From Debaryomyces hansenii CBS767 (Eukaryota > Ascomycota > Pichiomycetes > Serinales > Debaryomycetaceae): a stretch of 64,000 bases of DNA. Made by a program: the position numbers and the translations under genes. Below are positions 18,722-27,321 of this stretch, in pieces. Under the pieces are notes generated by a model. The model had not been told where the DNA came from and did no database searches. It was given only the letters and a program-made list of their open reading frames with translations. The first letter of the stretch is position 1, and each line of letters begins with the position of its first letter. Location of the stretch: contig NC_006047.2 in the NCBI RefSeq assembly GCF_000006445.2, positions 248,001 to 312,000 on the forward strand. Direction: 5' to 3'.

Positions 18722-21700
18722 CTAGAATGAAAAAGTGATACTATTTACATCCGGCACAACTAATAGCGTCTCTAATCCATTTTTGAAATTAATGTCCATC
18801 GAGAAATCGTTTTCTAAATTGTCTAAAGTTCTAACATTTATCTTTGGCAAGAGTAACCTACCAACTGTTAAGGGTATTAGAACTACTTCAAAGTTGCTTT
18901 TATTTTCATTTGCAACATAATCAATTTGGAATGATTCTTTTCTGAATCCTGAAATTAGCCAGTTGTCATCAGTCTGGATGGAAAGCTGGAAATTCTCTTT
19001 CTGTACAGAAGGTTTTTCTGGTTTACTCGGTGACGATTCTGCAAGTATCTCAATCTCATCTTCAGAGCCAGCTTTAACTTTATTATTCGACCATTTAGTA
19101 ATAGATTCGATCTTTAAATTCATAAGTATAGGCTCGCCTACCAAATATTGAGGTTTTCTTTCAAACTCGAATTCAATTATTTGCAAAATATTCAAGACTG
19201 GAATAGGAACTGAAATTATCAACTGTTTGTTTTCGAAATTAGGCATTACTTCAAATTTGAATTCATTATCAAACAAAACATGTTTGAATAATTCTATTAG
19301 TTTCTTCTTATCTTCTGTTTCTTCTATATGTTTTAGTAACGCCTTTTCAATTAGCAATTCTATTTCACGGTTATTAATAATTCTGACTTCCAGATTGACA
19401 GCATAATTGTTTAAATCGAAACTTATGTCTTTGAAGAGTAATGACTTTATCAAGAACCAATATTTACGTAACTGTAAATCTTGCAATCTATGCAAAAGAA
19501 AACTTTGAATTATATCATAACATTCATTTTTTAAATCTGAATATTCGACCCTTAAATCCAACGAATCTAAAGATTTAATACTATAATCAGACTTTGGAAT
19601 GATTTTATAAAAATAAGATGCGGGTTGGTCGCCGAAAGTTATCGGTCTTGGAGAGTGCTTTGGACTAATAATGCTATAATTCTCATTTTTTGTTGTTAAA
19701 TCATTAGATAGTATTCTTATAGGTAACTTTGGATTCGAAGTACCTACCTGAAATTTGGAGAAGATATACTGCGACTTAAATATGTCTTGTACTGAAACGG
19801 ATATAGTTAGCGTCGTATCCACTTGGTCAATTATGAAATGGCTAAAATTCTCACCATTCGAAGAATATGATATATTTGCTTTCAAGCTAATAATTTTATT
19901 ATCGCGATAATAGGAATACGGGATTTTGATGTCAATTGACTCTTTAGAAGATAGGGTCATGATTTTAAGCCTATCTTTTAAAAGCTCCTTATTGATCTTT
20001 AGACCATTCGTATTCGAAATTATATCGATTTTTACGTCTTCGACATTGTTATGTCCATTTTTGATTCTCAATATTATTTCAGTAGACTCCAAGTCAATAT
20101 CAATAGGAGTGCAAAACTCGCACGAAAACTTAGATAGACTTTGGTAAAAAAACATGTCCGAAGTCCATTTATTATGGGCAACCACAATGTCCCTAGATTC
20201 AGAATCGTTCAAAAACGAATCTTTCAAGATTGTTTCATTGTTATATTGAATAATCGTATCATCGTTTTCAGTACCATTTTCACTACTGTATCGCTTCGTA
20301 AAACATAAATTATTATTAATTTTGACGGTTATATTAGATGGGTTGAATGAGCCGAATTTAAAATTGTTTGAATATAATTTAAGGGTATTATCAACGTTAT
20401 TGGAAATCATAACATTCTCAATATTAAAAGAGGTTACTCCCTCACTATTTTCTAGCATCAACTTGATCTCCTTGAAACTAAATTCGATACCATAATAATT
20501 AGTTAAATTAATTTGGATAAAATATTTGTCCGCATACGTGGACTCATCACTCTGAATAAATGGTTTGATATCCACTTTAAAGATTTTTTCAAGAGGGAAT
20601 TCAATCAGCTCATTTAATTTGCCGGAGAATTCTTCAATCTTTTCAAATAACCTCGCGATTTTAACTTTCGGTTTGATCAATTTATAATTATTAATTCCGT
20701 ATTTTCCATTTTTAGGATTGACAAGATTTGAAAACAACCTTAGACATGTTAATGAAATTAAACTATAGTCACTTTGATCTAATTTTTCAGTGCAATTTAA
20801 ATATATTTCTAATAAAATTCCACCCATGAAATTCCAACTATTATTAATAAAGAACTCATAAGAATCTTGTAAAATATTTAATGACTCCTGATAGTTACCG
20901 ATTTGGTAATTCAATAAGGCAAGATCAATGCTTAAAATGTCAATTGTCTTAGTTCGTCCGGAATTAACAAAATCATGAATTATCAATTCTGTTAATTTCT
21001 CAAAATGCTTATAATAGGTGTTTTCATTCAGCAATATTTCTAGAAGTGGTTTGTATGATAGCTCGGATGTATTCTTAGAAGATGTATCATCATTCAAGGA
21101 TATTTCTTCAAGTATTTCATTGATGCCATTAATGGCGTAACCGTGTGAATTTGCAACTTTAGCCAACTTAGATCTCTGAGCTAATTTCAATTCTCCTTTG
21201 AATTCCAAGATTTCACTCAATTGATAATATTGCTCACCATCTGAACTTTTCATATTGTCATTCATAATTTTATTACAAATAGGTAACTTAAGATAATTAT
21301 CAATGACCACAAATATCCATTCATTCAATTTATCTCCAAAAATATTCGACAAATCGTTTAAAAAGTATAATAATTTTTGATATATGCTCGATATGGAAAT
21401 TGATGACAATGAAATGGAATTGGCGTAGTTTGCTAATAGCTGTAATAACGAAGATTGATTTACGAATATCAAACTTTTCAATTCGAATAAATTAATTTTC
21501 TCCTTGTTAAGCGAATTCTTAATGCTAATCGAACTAAATGATTGCTCAAACTGGTAACCATTTAAGTCCGAAGGAATATGTGTAATCTCTGTCTCAAATT
21601 TAGAGGGATTAGCATAATATAACTTATTTAAGTCATTTGATAGCTCATTATATATGCTTAAAGAATCATTCAACAAACGCATATCGTTCAATAAATCCGC

Positions 21701-22369
21701 TAGTTTCAACTTTAATATGAATGCCTTGAAATCCGTTGCTTGATGGTTGTAGATCATTTGATTGAACGACACATACTTATTATTAAATGATGACACTAAG
21801 AAATCTTTCATATGATTTATCAACTCATTGTAGGATTCCAATTTCGTCATATCATCTTCATATACTTCCCGAAGCTTAAAACATCTCTCCTTGACGCCTG
21901 AGTCCACTGGTAATGTCTGCAATTCTTTCCCATCAATTCCAAAATCAATTTTTAGTTTATCAAAGATAGACGTTTTAATTATTGTGGACAGTTTATCCTT
22001 CAGGCTAGATCCCATAAGTAAAATAATCGCCCATTCTACCTCTGAGTCGCTCACAAGCTGTTTGAGCCATTCTTTAATCAACGGTCTGACTTGTGCTCTG
22101 TAAGTATCCAAATTTTCATACTTTATAAACATTATCCTCGAGTACATCTTATCATTTTCCTTTACCAGTGTGTGCTTAGGCACTTCTTCCACAAATGTTA
22201 CCGGTAACAAGGGTATTGACTTCAATGGCTTGGATATATTGTATTTCCAATGCAAATTGGTTAGGGGAAGCTTACTCTGCAATTCATCTTTAATTAATGG
22301 ATATACATTAAATGGATCATAATATCCAACTTGCACAGGGTTTCGTAGATTTAAGTCATCTATTTCCAT
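18722..22369 (-). CDS. TRS130: TRAPPII subunit Trs130 (TRAPPC10)
   Basis: Large specific subunit of the TRAPPII complex, the guanine-nucleotide exchange factor for Ypt31/32 at the trans-Golgi. The 1215-aa protein starts with the family hallmark region VGYYDPFNVYPLIKDELQSK followed by LPLTNLHWK. The N-terminal half is helical (alpha-solenoid-like) and Asn/Leu-rich. The C-terminal half is beta-rich (LRVEYSDLKNECYDIIQSFL and the region before the stop), matching the TRAPPC10/Trs130 C-terminal domain. Length is near the S. cerevisiae protein. It is a long single frame without an intron. Confidence 0.93.
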   Translation of the reverse strand: MEIDDLNLRNPVQVGYYDPFNVYPLIKDELQSKLPLTNLHWKYNISKPLKSIPLLPVTFVEEVPKHTLVKENDKMYSRIMFIKYENLDTYRAQVRPLIKEWLKQLVSDSEVEWAIILLMGSSLKDKLSTIIKTSIFDKLKIDFGIDGKELQTLPVDSGVKERCFKLREVYEDDMTKLESYNELINHMKDFLVSSFNNKYVSFNQMIYNHQATDFKAFILKLKLADLLNDMRLLNDSLSIYNELSNDLNKLYYANPSKFETEITHIPSDLNGYQFEQSFSSISIKNSLNKEKINLFELKSLIFVNQSSLLQLLANYANSISLSSISISSIYQKLLYFLNDLSNIFGDKLNEWIFVVIDNYLKLPICNKIMNDNMKSSDGEQYYQLSEILEFKGELKLAQRSKLAKVANSHGYAINGINEILEEISLNDDTSSKNTSELSYKPLLEILLNENTYYKHFEKLTELIIHDFVNSGRTKTIDILSIDLALLNYQIGNYQESLNILQDSYEFFINNSWNFMGGILLEIYLNCTEKLDQSDYSLISLTCLRLFSNLVNPKNGKYGINNYKLIKPKVKIARLFEKIEEFSGKLNELIEFPLEKIFKVDIKPFIQSDESTYADKYFIQINLTNYYGIEFSFKEIKLMLENSEGVTSFNIENVMISNNVDNTLKLYSNNFKFGSFNPSNITVKINNNLCFTKRYSSENGTENDDTIIQYNNETILKDSFLNDSESRDIVVAHNKWTSDMFFYQSLSKFSCEFCTPIDIDLESTEIILRIKNGHNNVEDVKIDIISNTNGLKINKELLKDRLKIMTLSSKESIDIKIPYSYYRDNKIISLKANISYSSNGENFSHFIIDQVDTTLTISVSVQDIFKSQYIFSKFQVGTSNPKLPIRILSNDLTTKNENYSIISPKHSPRPITFGDQPASYFYKIIPKSDYSIKSLDSLDLRVEYSDLKNECYDIIQSFLLHRLQDLQLRKYWFLIKSLLFKDISFDLNNYAVNLEVRIINNREIELLIEKALLKHIEETEDKKKLIELFKHVLFDNEFKFEVMPNFENKQLIISVPIPVLNILQIIEFEFERKPQYLVGEPILMNLKIESITKWSNNKVKAGSEDEIEILAESSPSKPEKPSVQKENFQLSIQTDDNWLISGFRKESFQIDYVANENKSNFEVVLIPLTVGRLLLPKINVRTLDNLENDFSMDINFKNGLETLLVVPDVNSITFSF

Positions 22370-22496
22370 ATTATTTCATTGATATGTACTGAATTAATGC
22401 AATTTTGTGGTTATTAATAGTTAGATTAATTTACTGTAATACCACGACGAAGTCTAAAAAATACTGATTGATTCGATAGTGAAAAGTCAACACAAG

Positions 22497-22504
22497 AAAA
22501 AAAA
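22497..22504 (-). terminator. Pol III T8 terminator after tRNA-Gly
   Basis: A8 on the plus strand, immediately 3' of tRNA-Gly in the transcribed sense. It is the only T-run terminator for the tRNA-Asp/tRNA-Gly pair. Confidence 0.8.
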
Positions 22505-22575
22505 TGCGCAAACCCGGAATCGAACCGGGGGCCCAACGATGGCAACGTTGGATTTTACCACTAAACCATTTGCGC
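22505..22575 (-). tRNA. tRNA-Gly (GCC)
   Basis: 71 nt. The acceptor stem GCGCAAA/TTTGCGC pairs perfectly. The anticodon is GCC (TTGCCAT loop) and the T arm carries GTTCGAT. Its 5' end is 8 nt after the 3' end of tRNA-Asp on the same strand. Confidence 0.96.
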
Positions 22576-22583
22576 TAGAAGTG

Positions 22584-22655
22584 CTCCGCGACGGGGAATT
22601 GAACCCCGGTCTACCATGCGACAAACGGTAATTCTAGCCACTAAACTATCACGGA
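22584..22655 (-). tRNA. tRNA-Asp (GTC)
   Basis: 72 nt. The acceptor stem TCCGTGA pairs with TCGCGGA (one T-G wobble). The anticodon is GTC (TTGTCGC loop) and the T arm carries GTTCAAT. No T run follows, so transcription should continue through an 8-nt spacer into tRNA-Gly. Confidence 0.96.
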
Positions 22656-22710
22656 TGTTTTCTTGCAAGATATTTCTTGTGGGACGTTAACCCAGTACTG
22701 CGCAAACCAA

Positions 22711-22767
22711 TGTCCTACAATACTAATGACCTACAATACTAATATCCTACAATACTTATTTCCTACA
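22711..22767. repeat. 16-nt tandem repeat, three full copies and a part
   Basis: Units share the core CCTACAATACTAA with one or two changes per copy, starting at 22711, 22727 and 22743. A decayed fourth unit runs into T-rich sequence. It lies about 55 bp upstream of the tRNA-Asp 5' end. Confidence 0.8.
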
Positions 22768-23102
22768 TTTACCCAAAAACATCTAACATAATTTATACAT
22801 ACAAACTTGTAATGATTTAAGAATTTTCTTCTAACTAGCTTTTCGTATACTTGTATCTTTTGATACATATATAAAATTTCTCACCTATGCTTATCAATAT
22901 TCCTGAGTATTTGCAATTTAAGATTAAAATTATAAAAAAATTAACAAACACCTCCAAAGTGTTATCAATGAAAAGCTCGTGGAATAGTAGATAAACAGAT
23001 CAAAACCATGTAACAGACCACGATTGAATCACCTTACTGAAGGTTGGAAGACATTAAGGGCCTATCTATGGCTGCGAACCTTTGCAACAATAGACCAAAG
23101 CT

Positions 23103-23110
23103 ATCACGTG
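23103..23110 (+). promoter_or_regulatory. ATCACGTG (Cbf1-type E-box)
   Basis: CACGTG core with the AT flank preferred by Cbf1, about 100 bp before the ATG at 23208. Function is inferred. Confidence 0.4.
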
Positions 23111-23207
23111 GACCGGAACTTTACTCCAAATCATAGGTCATAAGCAACTTAAGGAGTTGAGGTTAAGTATACGTTACAAAGGAGGATTAATTAGTATCTT
23201 GTCCAAA

Positions 23208-24296
23208 ATGGCTGAGAACCAAGAAACTACACCGCTTTTAAATGAAGGAACTTCTACTGGTACATCCACTAAACCAGCATCCAAAAAGACCCGAATAATT
23301 TTAGGTATTTTTGCAATTATCGGAATTCTTGCAATTACAGGATGGACTGTTTACAGGATTACTGAAAAGACCCCATTGGTCAATGAACCATTAAAAATCC
23401 GATTATATACACATAATATAAGATTTGATAATCATCATACTGATGTAAATGAAGAGAAGTGGAGCAAAAGAAGACAATTGGTTACGTCATCGATTGACTT
23501 TAATACAGACAGCGGTCTGGCTAATGTGGTTTGCTTACAGGAGGTGTTGCATAACCAGTTGGAAGATATTTTGTATAACTTGAATGAAGGTAATACTACG
23601 GATGATTGGACGTATTTTGGAGTTGGGAGAACCGATGGTAAGACTGAGGGGGAGTACGCGCCGATCTTGTTTAAACGTGCAGAATGGAATGTTGTAGACA
23701 ATAGTACCAGCTGGTTGAGTGAATCCCCCGAAGTTCCAAGTAGAGGTTGGGATGCTGCTTTAGAAAGAATTGTTAGTATGGTTACCCTTGAATCTAAAGC
23801 GAACCCTTTCGTAAGATTGAATTTTTTCAATACCCATTTTGATCACAAGGGTAAGAAAGCCAGAAGGGAATCAGCCCGTTTGATCGTTGATAGAATGGAA
23901 AACTATAATGGTTATCCTTCATTTTTATGTGGTGATTTCAATACAAAACCTGAGGACGAACCGTACCAAATATTGAAGCTGCATGGTTTTAAAGATAGTA
24001 GAACATTGATCGATCAGTTACACAGTTATGGCCATAAGGCGACTTTCACAGGTTTTGATAACTTGCATGAAGATACAGCTATTATTGATTATGTTTGGGG
24101 TCCATATTTTGCTAAGAATGGTAATCAGTCTCCATCAATTTTGGAACTGGAAGATATCAATTACTATGATCTTGATTTACATGAAGAATATAAAGTTATG
24201 ATTAAGCAATATGCTGTTTTGCATTCACGTTTCCATGGTTTTTATATGAGTGATCATAGACCAGTTTCTGCAGATTATTATATCTATAAAGATTAG
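23208..24296 (+). CDS. Membrane-anchored endonuclease/exonuclease/phosphatase-family protein (362 aa)
   Basis: DNase I-fold hydrolase of the EEP superfamily, substrate unknown. I start it at the ATG at 23208; the frame extends upstream only to a TTG at 23157. About 28 polar residues precede one transmembrane helix (IILGIFAIIGILAITGWTVY), so the catalytic domain likely faces a lumen or the outside (type II). The catalytic set is complete: Asn in THNIR, Glu112 (LQEV), NTHFDH, Asp243/Asn245 (GDFN), and Asp349/His350 (SDHRP). A longer paralogue lies at 46406-48262. I know no characterised S. cerevisiae orthologue. Confidence 0.88.
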   Translation: MAENQETTPLLNEGTSTGTSTKPASKKTRIILGIFAIIGILAITGWTVYRITEKTPLVNEPLKIRLYTHNIRFDNHHTDVNEEKWSKRRQLVTSSIDFNTDSGLANVVCLQEVLHNQLEDILYNLNEGNTTDDWTYFGVGRTDGKTEGEYAPILFKRAEWNVVDNSTSWLSESPEVPSRGWDAALERIVSMVTLESKANPFVRLNFFNTHFDHKGKKARRESARLIVDRMENYNGYPSFLCGDFNTKPEDEPYQILKLHGFKDSRTLIDQLHSYGHKATFTGFDNLHEDTAIIDYVWGPYFAKNGNQSPSILELEDINYYDLDLHEEYKVMIKQYAVLHSRFHGFYMSDHRPVSADYYIYKD

Positions 24297-24538
24297 TTTG
24301 TGTTTGCGTTGTTGATGCAACTTTAAATAAAATTATTCTAGCTATATACTATTTCCGTACTGAATAGAGTTGAATTTCGTTTGAGTCGTTATTTACATAA
24401 AAATGGATACTAGCTACAAAGCTGCTGAAACTAGAGTATGCAAGATTCTTTGAATTTAATATTCTATTCCAAGTTTTATATAATCCTAAAATACGTATAT
24501 CTATATATTAAGGAGCATACACTATTCACAGACCAAAG

Positions 24539-26302
24539 TTATGCCCTCCTCTTAGACGCAGATGTTACGGAAGTCTTAATAGATGATACCTTTACTTCAT
24601 CATCATCAATAATATCTTCAATTTTATGTTTATCCTCATTTCCGTCACTATCAGGCTCATTAATTTTGGGGATTGTTTCCGGTTGTTGCTCATATTGGGT
24701 AACCTGGGACGCTCCGGTTACCATGAATACCAAAGCACCGAATATTCCAAACGCAAAAGTGAAGACTGAAACAAAAGCACAACAGTATATAAAGAATACT
24801 ACTGGCTCTTGGATTATGGTTTCCACCGGATTGCTCATAAATTTATAATAGAACGAGCTTATATCTGAATATTGATTGGCATACAACATGCTGAAAATTT
24901 CACGAATCCTGCTGAAGGTTGATTGATCATTATTCACAAAATCTTCGAAAGTTGGAGGAGGTGCAATGGGTTCATTTTTAACAGGGGGTTTATTGTGCTC
25001 TAAGTCGTATTCTTCAATATCATACTTTGGAGAATATGTCTTGTTTCCAATTAATTCAGCCTCCTTGATAGAGTGACCTAAATAGATATTATCAAATAAA
25101 ATGTCGCCATCCATACTCCATAATTCAAAACCTAACCCTCCAATTAGTTCCAAATTTGATGGTTTTAAATCTTCAAAATAATTTGGATTCAGCTTAGATC
25201 TTGGTTTCCATTCTCCATTATAATTAGGATTTGGAATCACTGGTTGAATCCATGGTCCGACATATGTTGGGTTAATAATTAGTGGTGCTTCCCATGTACC
25301 ACAGCCAGAAGAACACTTAGGATTGGGAATTTCTGGGGCAAGCCATACTCCATCTTCATCATCGTCCCATTCTTCAGGCTTATGGGCTGAAGGATCCTCA
25401 ACGAATTCAGGTTCATCATCATTCCAATCTGCAGGCTTGACAGCATTAGGATCTGGAATTAATGATAAACCGTGTTTTATGTCATAATCATCAGGTTTCT
25501 CAGCTTGTTCTGGATCAGGAATAAACTTTCTATCATCCCAGTCAATAGGTTTGAAGTCATCTTTATCAACAATTTCTTTAGGTGGGTTTAATGGAGGTTT
25601 CATAAGTTTTGGCTTCTGAATCAAATTGCCTGCTTTTGCAACTTCACCATTTATTCTTATTTCAAAATCTTGATTCTTTTTCAAAATCAAAGTATACAAG
25701 GTAGATAATTTCCCAGTACGAGACATAGGGGTGTTTACTAAATGCTTTTCTTCATGTTCCTTGGAAATTGGGTTAAATCTTCTCAAGATGAAATGAATCT
25801 TATTCTCAGATCCACATTTATCAGGTCCGAACATAACTTGATACGGCGTGTCATTATTGAATTCGTCATCCTTATCGAAATCATAATCCAATAACTTGAT
25901 ATAAGTTCCCCCACATTCCAATCCATCTTGTAATTTGATTTCATACTGTAAAACCAAGTCATTGTCAGTATTATCAAATGGTTGTTCCAATTTATATGAA
26001 ATAGCATGATGGGCAGCCGGAGTCTTCAAGACCAATCCTTTGTCATTTTCAAACCCTGGATAAACAGTAGGTTCTTCTATGTTCCACTTCCCAACATATG
26101 CGACCTTATCGTCTTTTTGAGCATGGGAGATCTTCCAATCCGAATTCAATAGGGTGATATAATCGAATTGTTCAAAAAATGAGGACTTGTCTAATTTAGA
26201 TTTGTCAAATGGGGTGAAAGAGGGGTGATTGACGTTAACTCCACTTACTAAATTAGTTGCCAACAATACAGAGGCACCAATTGAAAAGCAATTCAATTTC
26301 AT
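24539..26302 (-). CDS. CNE1: Calnexin (Cne1), ER lectin chaperone
   Basis: Type I ER membrane lectin that binds monoglucosylated N-glycans during glycoprotein folding. A signal peptide covers about residues 1-21. The lectin domain carries Cys pairs (ECGGTYIK, PDKCGSE). The P domain shows four type-1 repeats (KPIDWDD, KPDDYD, KPADWND, KPEEWDD) then three type-2 repeats (GTWEAP, GPWIQP, GEWKP). The membrane span is about residues 503-528. Unlike S. cerevisiae Cne1, which ends at the membrane, this protein has a 59-residue acidic cytosolic tail ending SASKRRA, as in other eukaryotic calnexins. 587 aa. Confidence 0.96.
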   Translation of the reverse strand: MKLNCFSIGASVLLATNLVSGVNVNHPSFTPFDKSKLDKSSFFEQFDYITLLNSDWKISHAQKDDKVAYVGKWNIEEPTVYPGFENDKGLVLKTPAAHHAISYKLEQPFDNTDNDLVLQYEIKLQDGLECGGTYIKLLDYDFDKDDEFNNDTPYQVMFGPDKCGSENKIHFILRRFNPISKEHEEKHLVNTPMSRTGKLSTLYTLILKKNQDFEIRINGEVAKAGNLIQKPKLMKPPLNPPKEIVDKDDFKPIDWDDRKFIPDPEQAEKPDDYDIKHGLSLIPDPNAVKPADWNDDEPEFVEDPSAHKPEEWDDDEDGVWLAPEIPNPKCSSGCGTWEAPLIINPTYVGPWIQPVIPNPNYNGEWKPRSKLNPNYFEDLKPSNLELIGGLGFELWSMDGDILFDNIYLGHSIKEAELIGNKTYSPKYDIEEYDLEHNKPPVKNEPIAPPPTFEDFVNNDQSTFSRIREIFSMLYANQYSDISSFYYKFMSNPVETIIQEPVVFFIYCCAFVSVFTFAFGIFGALVFMVTGASQVTQYEQQPETIPKINEPDSDGNEDKHKIEDIIDDDEVKVSSIKTSVTSASKRRA

Positions 26303-26443
26303 GTTAGTTGTATCACAAGTATTGGCTGTTAACTAGTTGATTGATTCGCCTTGGAAATATCTAGAATATCGAGTAGTGGACGGACCATAAATATTCAGCC
26401 ATACTAAGCATAGCTAACGATAAAGAAGATAGATGTCATTCGG

Positions 26444-26462
26444 ATATATATATATATATATA
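26444..26462. repeat. (AT)n microsatellite
   Basis: About nine AT units between the CNE1 start and the ECM1 3' end. Confidence 0.8.
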
Positions 26463-26543
26463 CGTAAGTAAAACCATGAATGTGTATTTTGACTCATGTT
26501 AATGCAGAAGAGGACGAAAAATCCTTATAAAAAGCATACGAAC

Positions 26544-27160
26544 TCAGGCTTCAGATTCTTCCAAGAGAGCGAATCTGTTCATATTTTTATTATCAGGCTT
26601 ACCTGAAGTACTGTTGCTAGTATCGTCATTTTGCTTACCAGAGTCGTCTTCAAAAAACTGCTTAACGTAAGCATCTTCTTCTTCCTTTTCGGCCTGCTCT
26701 TCTGATTTCTCTAAGGGTTCGTTATTATCCACTAGATCATTGGTGGTAGAAATACCCTTGTTAATTTGATCCCATGCAGATTTTCTAGAATTTTGAACGT
26801 ACTTGGCTCTGGCAATACTTTGTTCAATTTTTGTACTTAATACCCCGTCGACCTTGTTCGATCTTTCAAGCCTATGTTTTAAACTACTCGTTTTCTTTCT
26901 ATTCATCTTTTTTATTCTTTGGTTCTCCATTTTCTTATTAAGCAAATCTTCATTCTTAATTGTGGTTCTGATGATTGACTTTCTGACATCATCAGACTCG
27001 GGCTTGGGAAGTGAAGCTAAGTCTTTGGCCTCACCCAAGTCTTCAACAAGACCTCTTCTTGCTGCTCTGCTATGCTTCGAAACTATGTTGCGTTAGTAAA
27101 TATAGCTCTCAATAGTATTTTCGTTAATCTATATCATTGTTACGTACTTTTCTTTGCCAT
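26544..27160 (-). CDS. ECM1: Ecm1, pre-60S shuttling factor (spliced, 183 aa)
   Basis: Ribosome-biogenesis factor that associates with pre-60S particles and helps export together with Mtr2/Mex67. Two exons: 27148-27160 (13 nt) and 26544-27082. The intron of 65 nt has donor GTACGT, branch TACTAAC and acceptor TAG. Splicing gives the N-terminus MAKKISKHSRAARR, which matches S. cerevisiae Ecm1 (MAKKISKNSRAAR). Unspliced, the frame would start at an internal Met 19 codons later. Other conserved blocks are IRTTIKNEDLL, SIARAKYVQNSRKSAWDQIN and the C-terminal NRFALLEE. The sequence is very basic in the middle. A 15-nt poly(A) tract (27215-27229) precedes the gene. Confidence 0.93.
27083..27147 (-). 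other. ECM1 spliceosomal intron (65 nt)
   Basis: Donor GTACGT at 27147-27142. Branch site TACTAAC at 27098-27092. Acceptor TAG ends at 27083, 10 nt after the branch A. Confidence 0.93.
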
Positions 27161-27214
27161 TTTTGTGCTTGTCTATAATTTTTAGAATGATTGCAATATC
27201 TAAATGTTTTTACC

Positions 27215-27229
27215 AAAAAAAAAAAAAAA
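27215..27229. promoter_or_regulatory. Poly(dA:dT) tract upstream of ECM1
   Basis: Fifteen A in a row, 55 bp upstream of the ECM1 ATG. Such tracts disfavour nucleosomes and are common in yeast promoters. Confidence 0.6.
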
Positions 27230-27321
27230 TTCAATGAGCACATTAAATGAGATTATCAAAATGCGATAAGACTACTGTATAATGAATGCTATATTTTTAC
27301 TTTATATAAAAATGTAACTAG

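Larger units (their letters stand above)
22656..23207. promoter_or_regulatory. Region upstream of tRNA-Asp and of the DNase-fold gene
   Basis: Contains a 16-nt tandem repeat (22711-22767) and an ATCACGTG site (23103-23110) about 100 bp before the ATG at 23208. No further gene was seen. Confidence 0.45.

Noticed and set aside
23157..23207. Upstream in-frame extension of the DNase-fold gene
   Set aside because: The extension begins at TTG, not ATG. The first ATG at 23208 gives a sensible N-terminus before the membrane anchor.
27039..27160. ECM1 starting at the internal Met (27038) with no intron
   Set aside because: A consensus donor, branch and acceptor upstream restore the conserved Ecm1 N-terminus, so the unspliced model was dropped.
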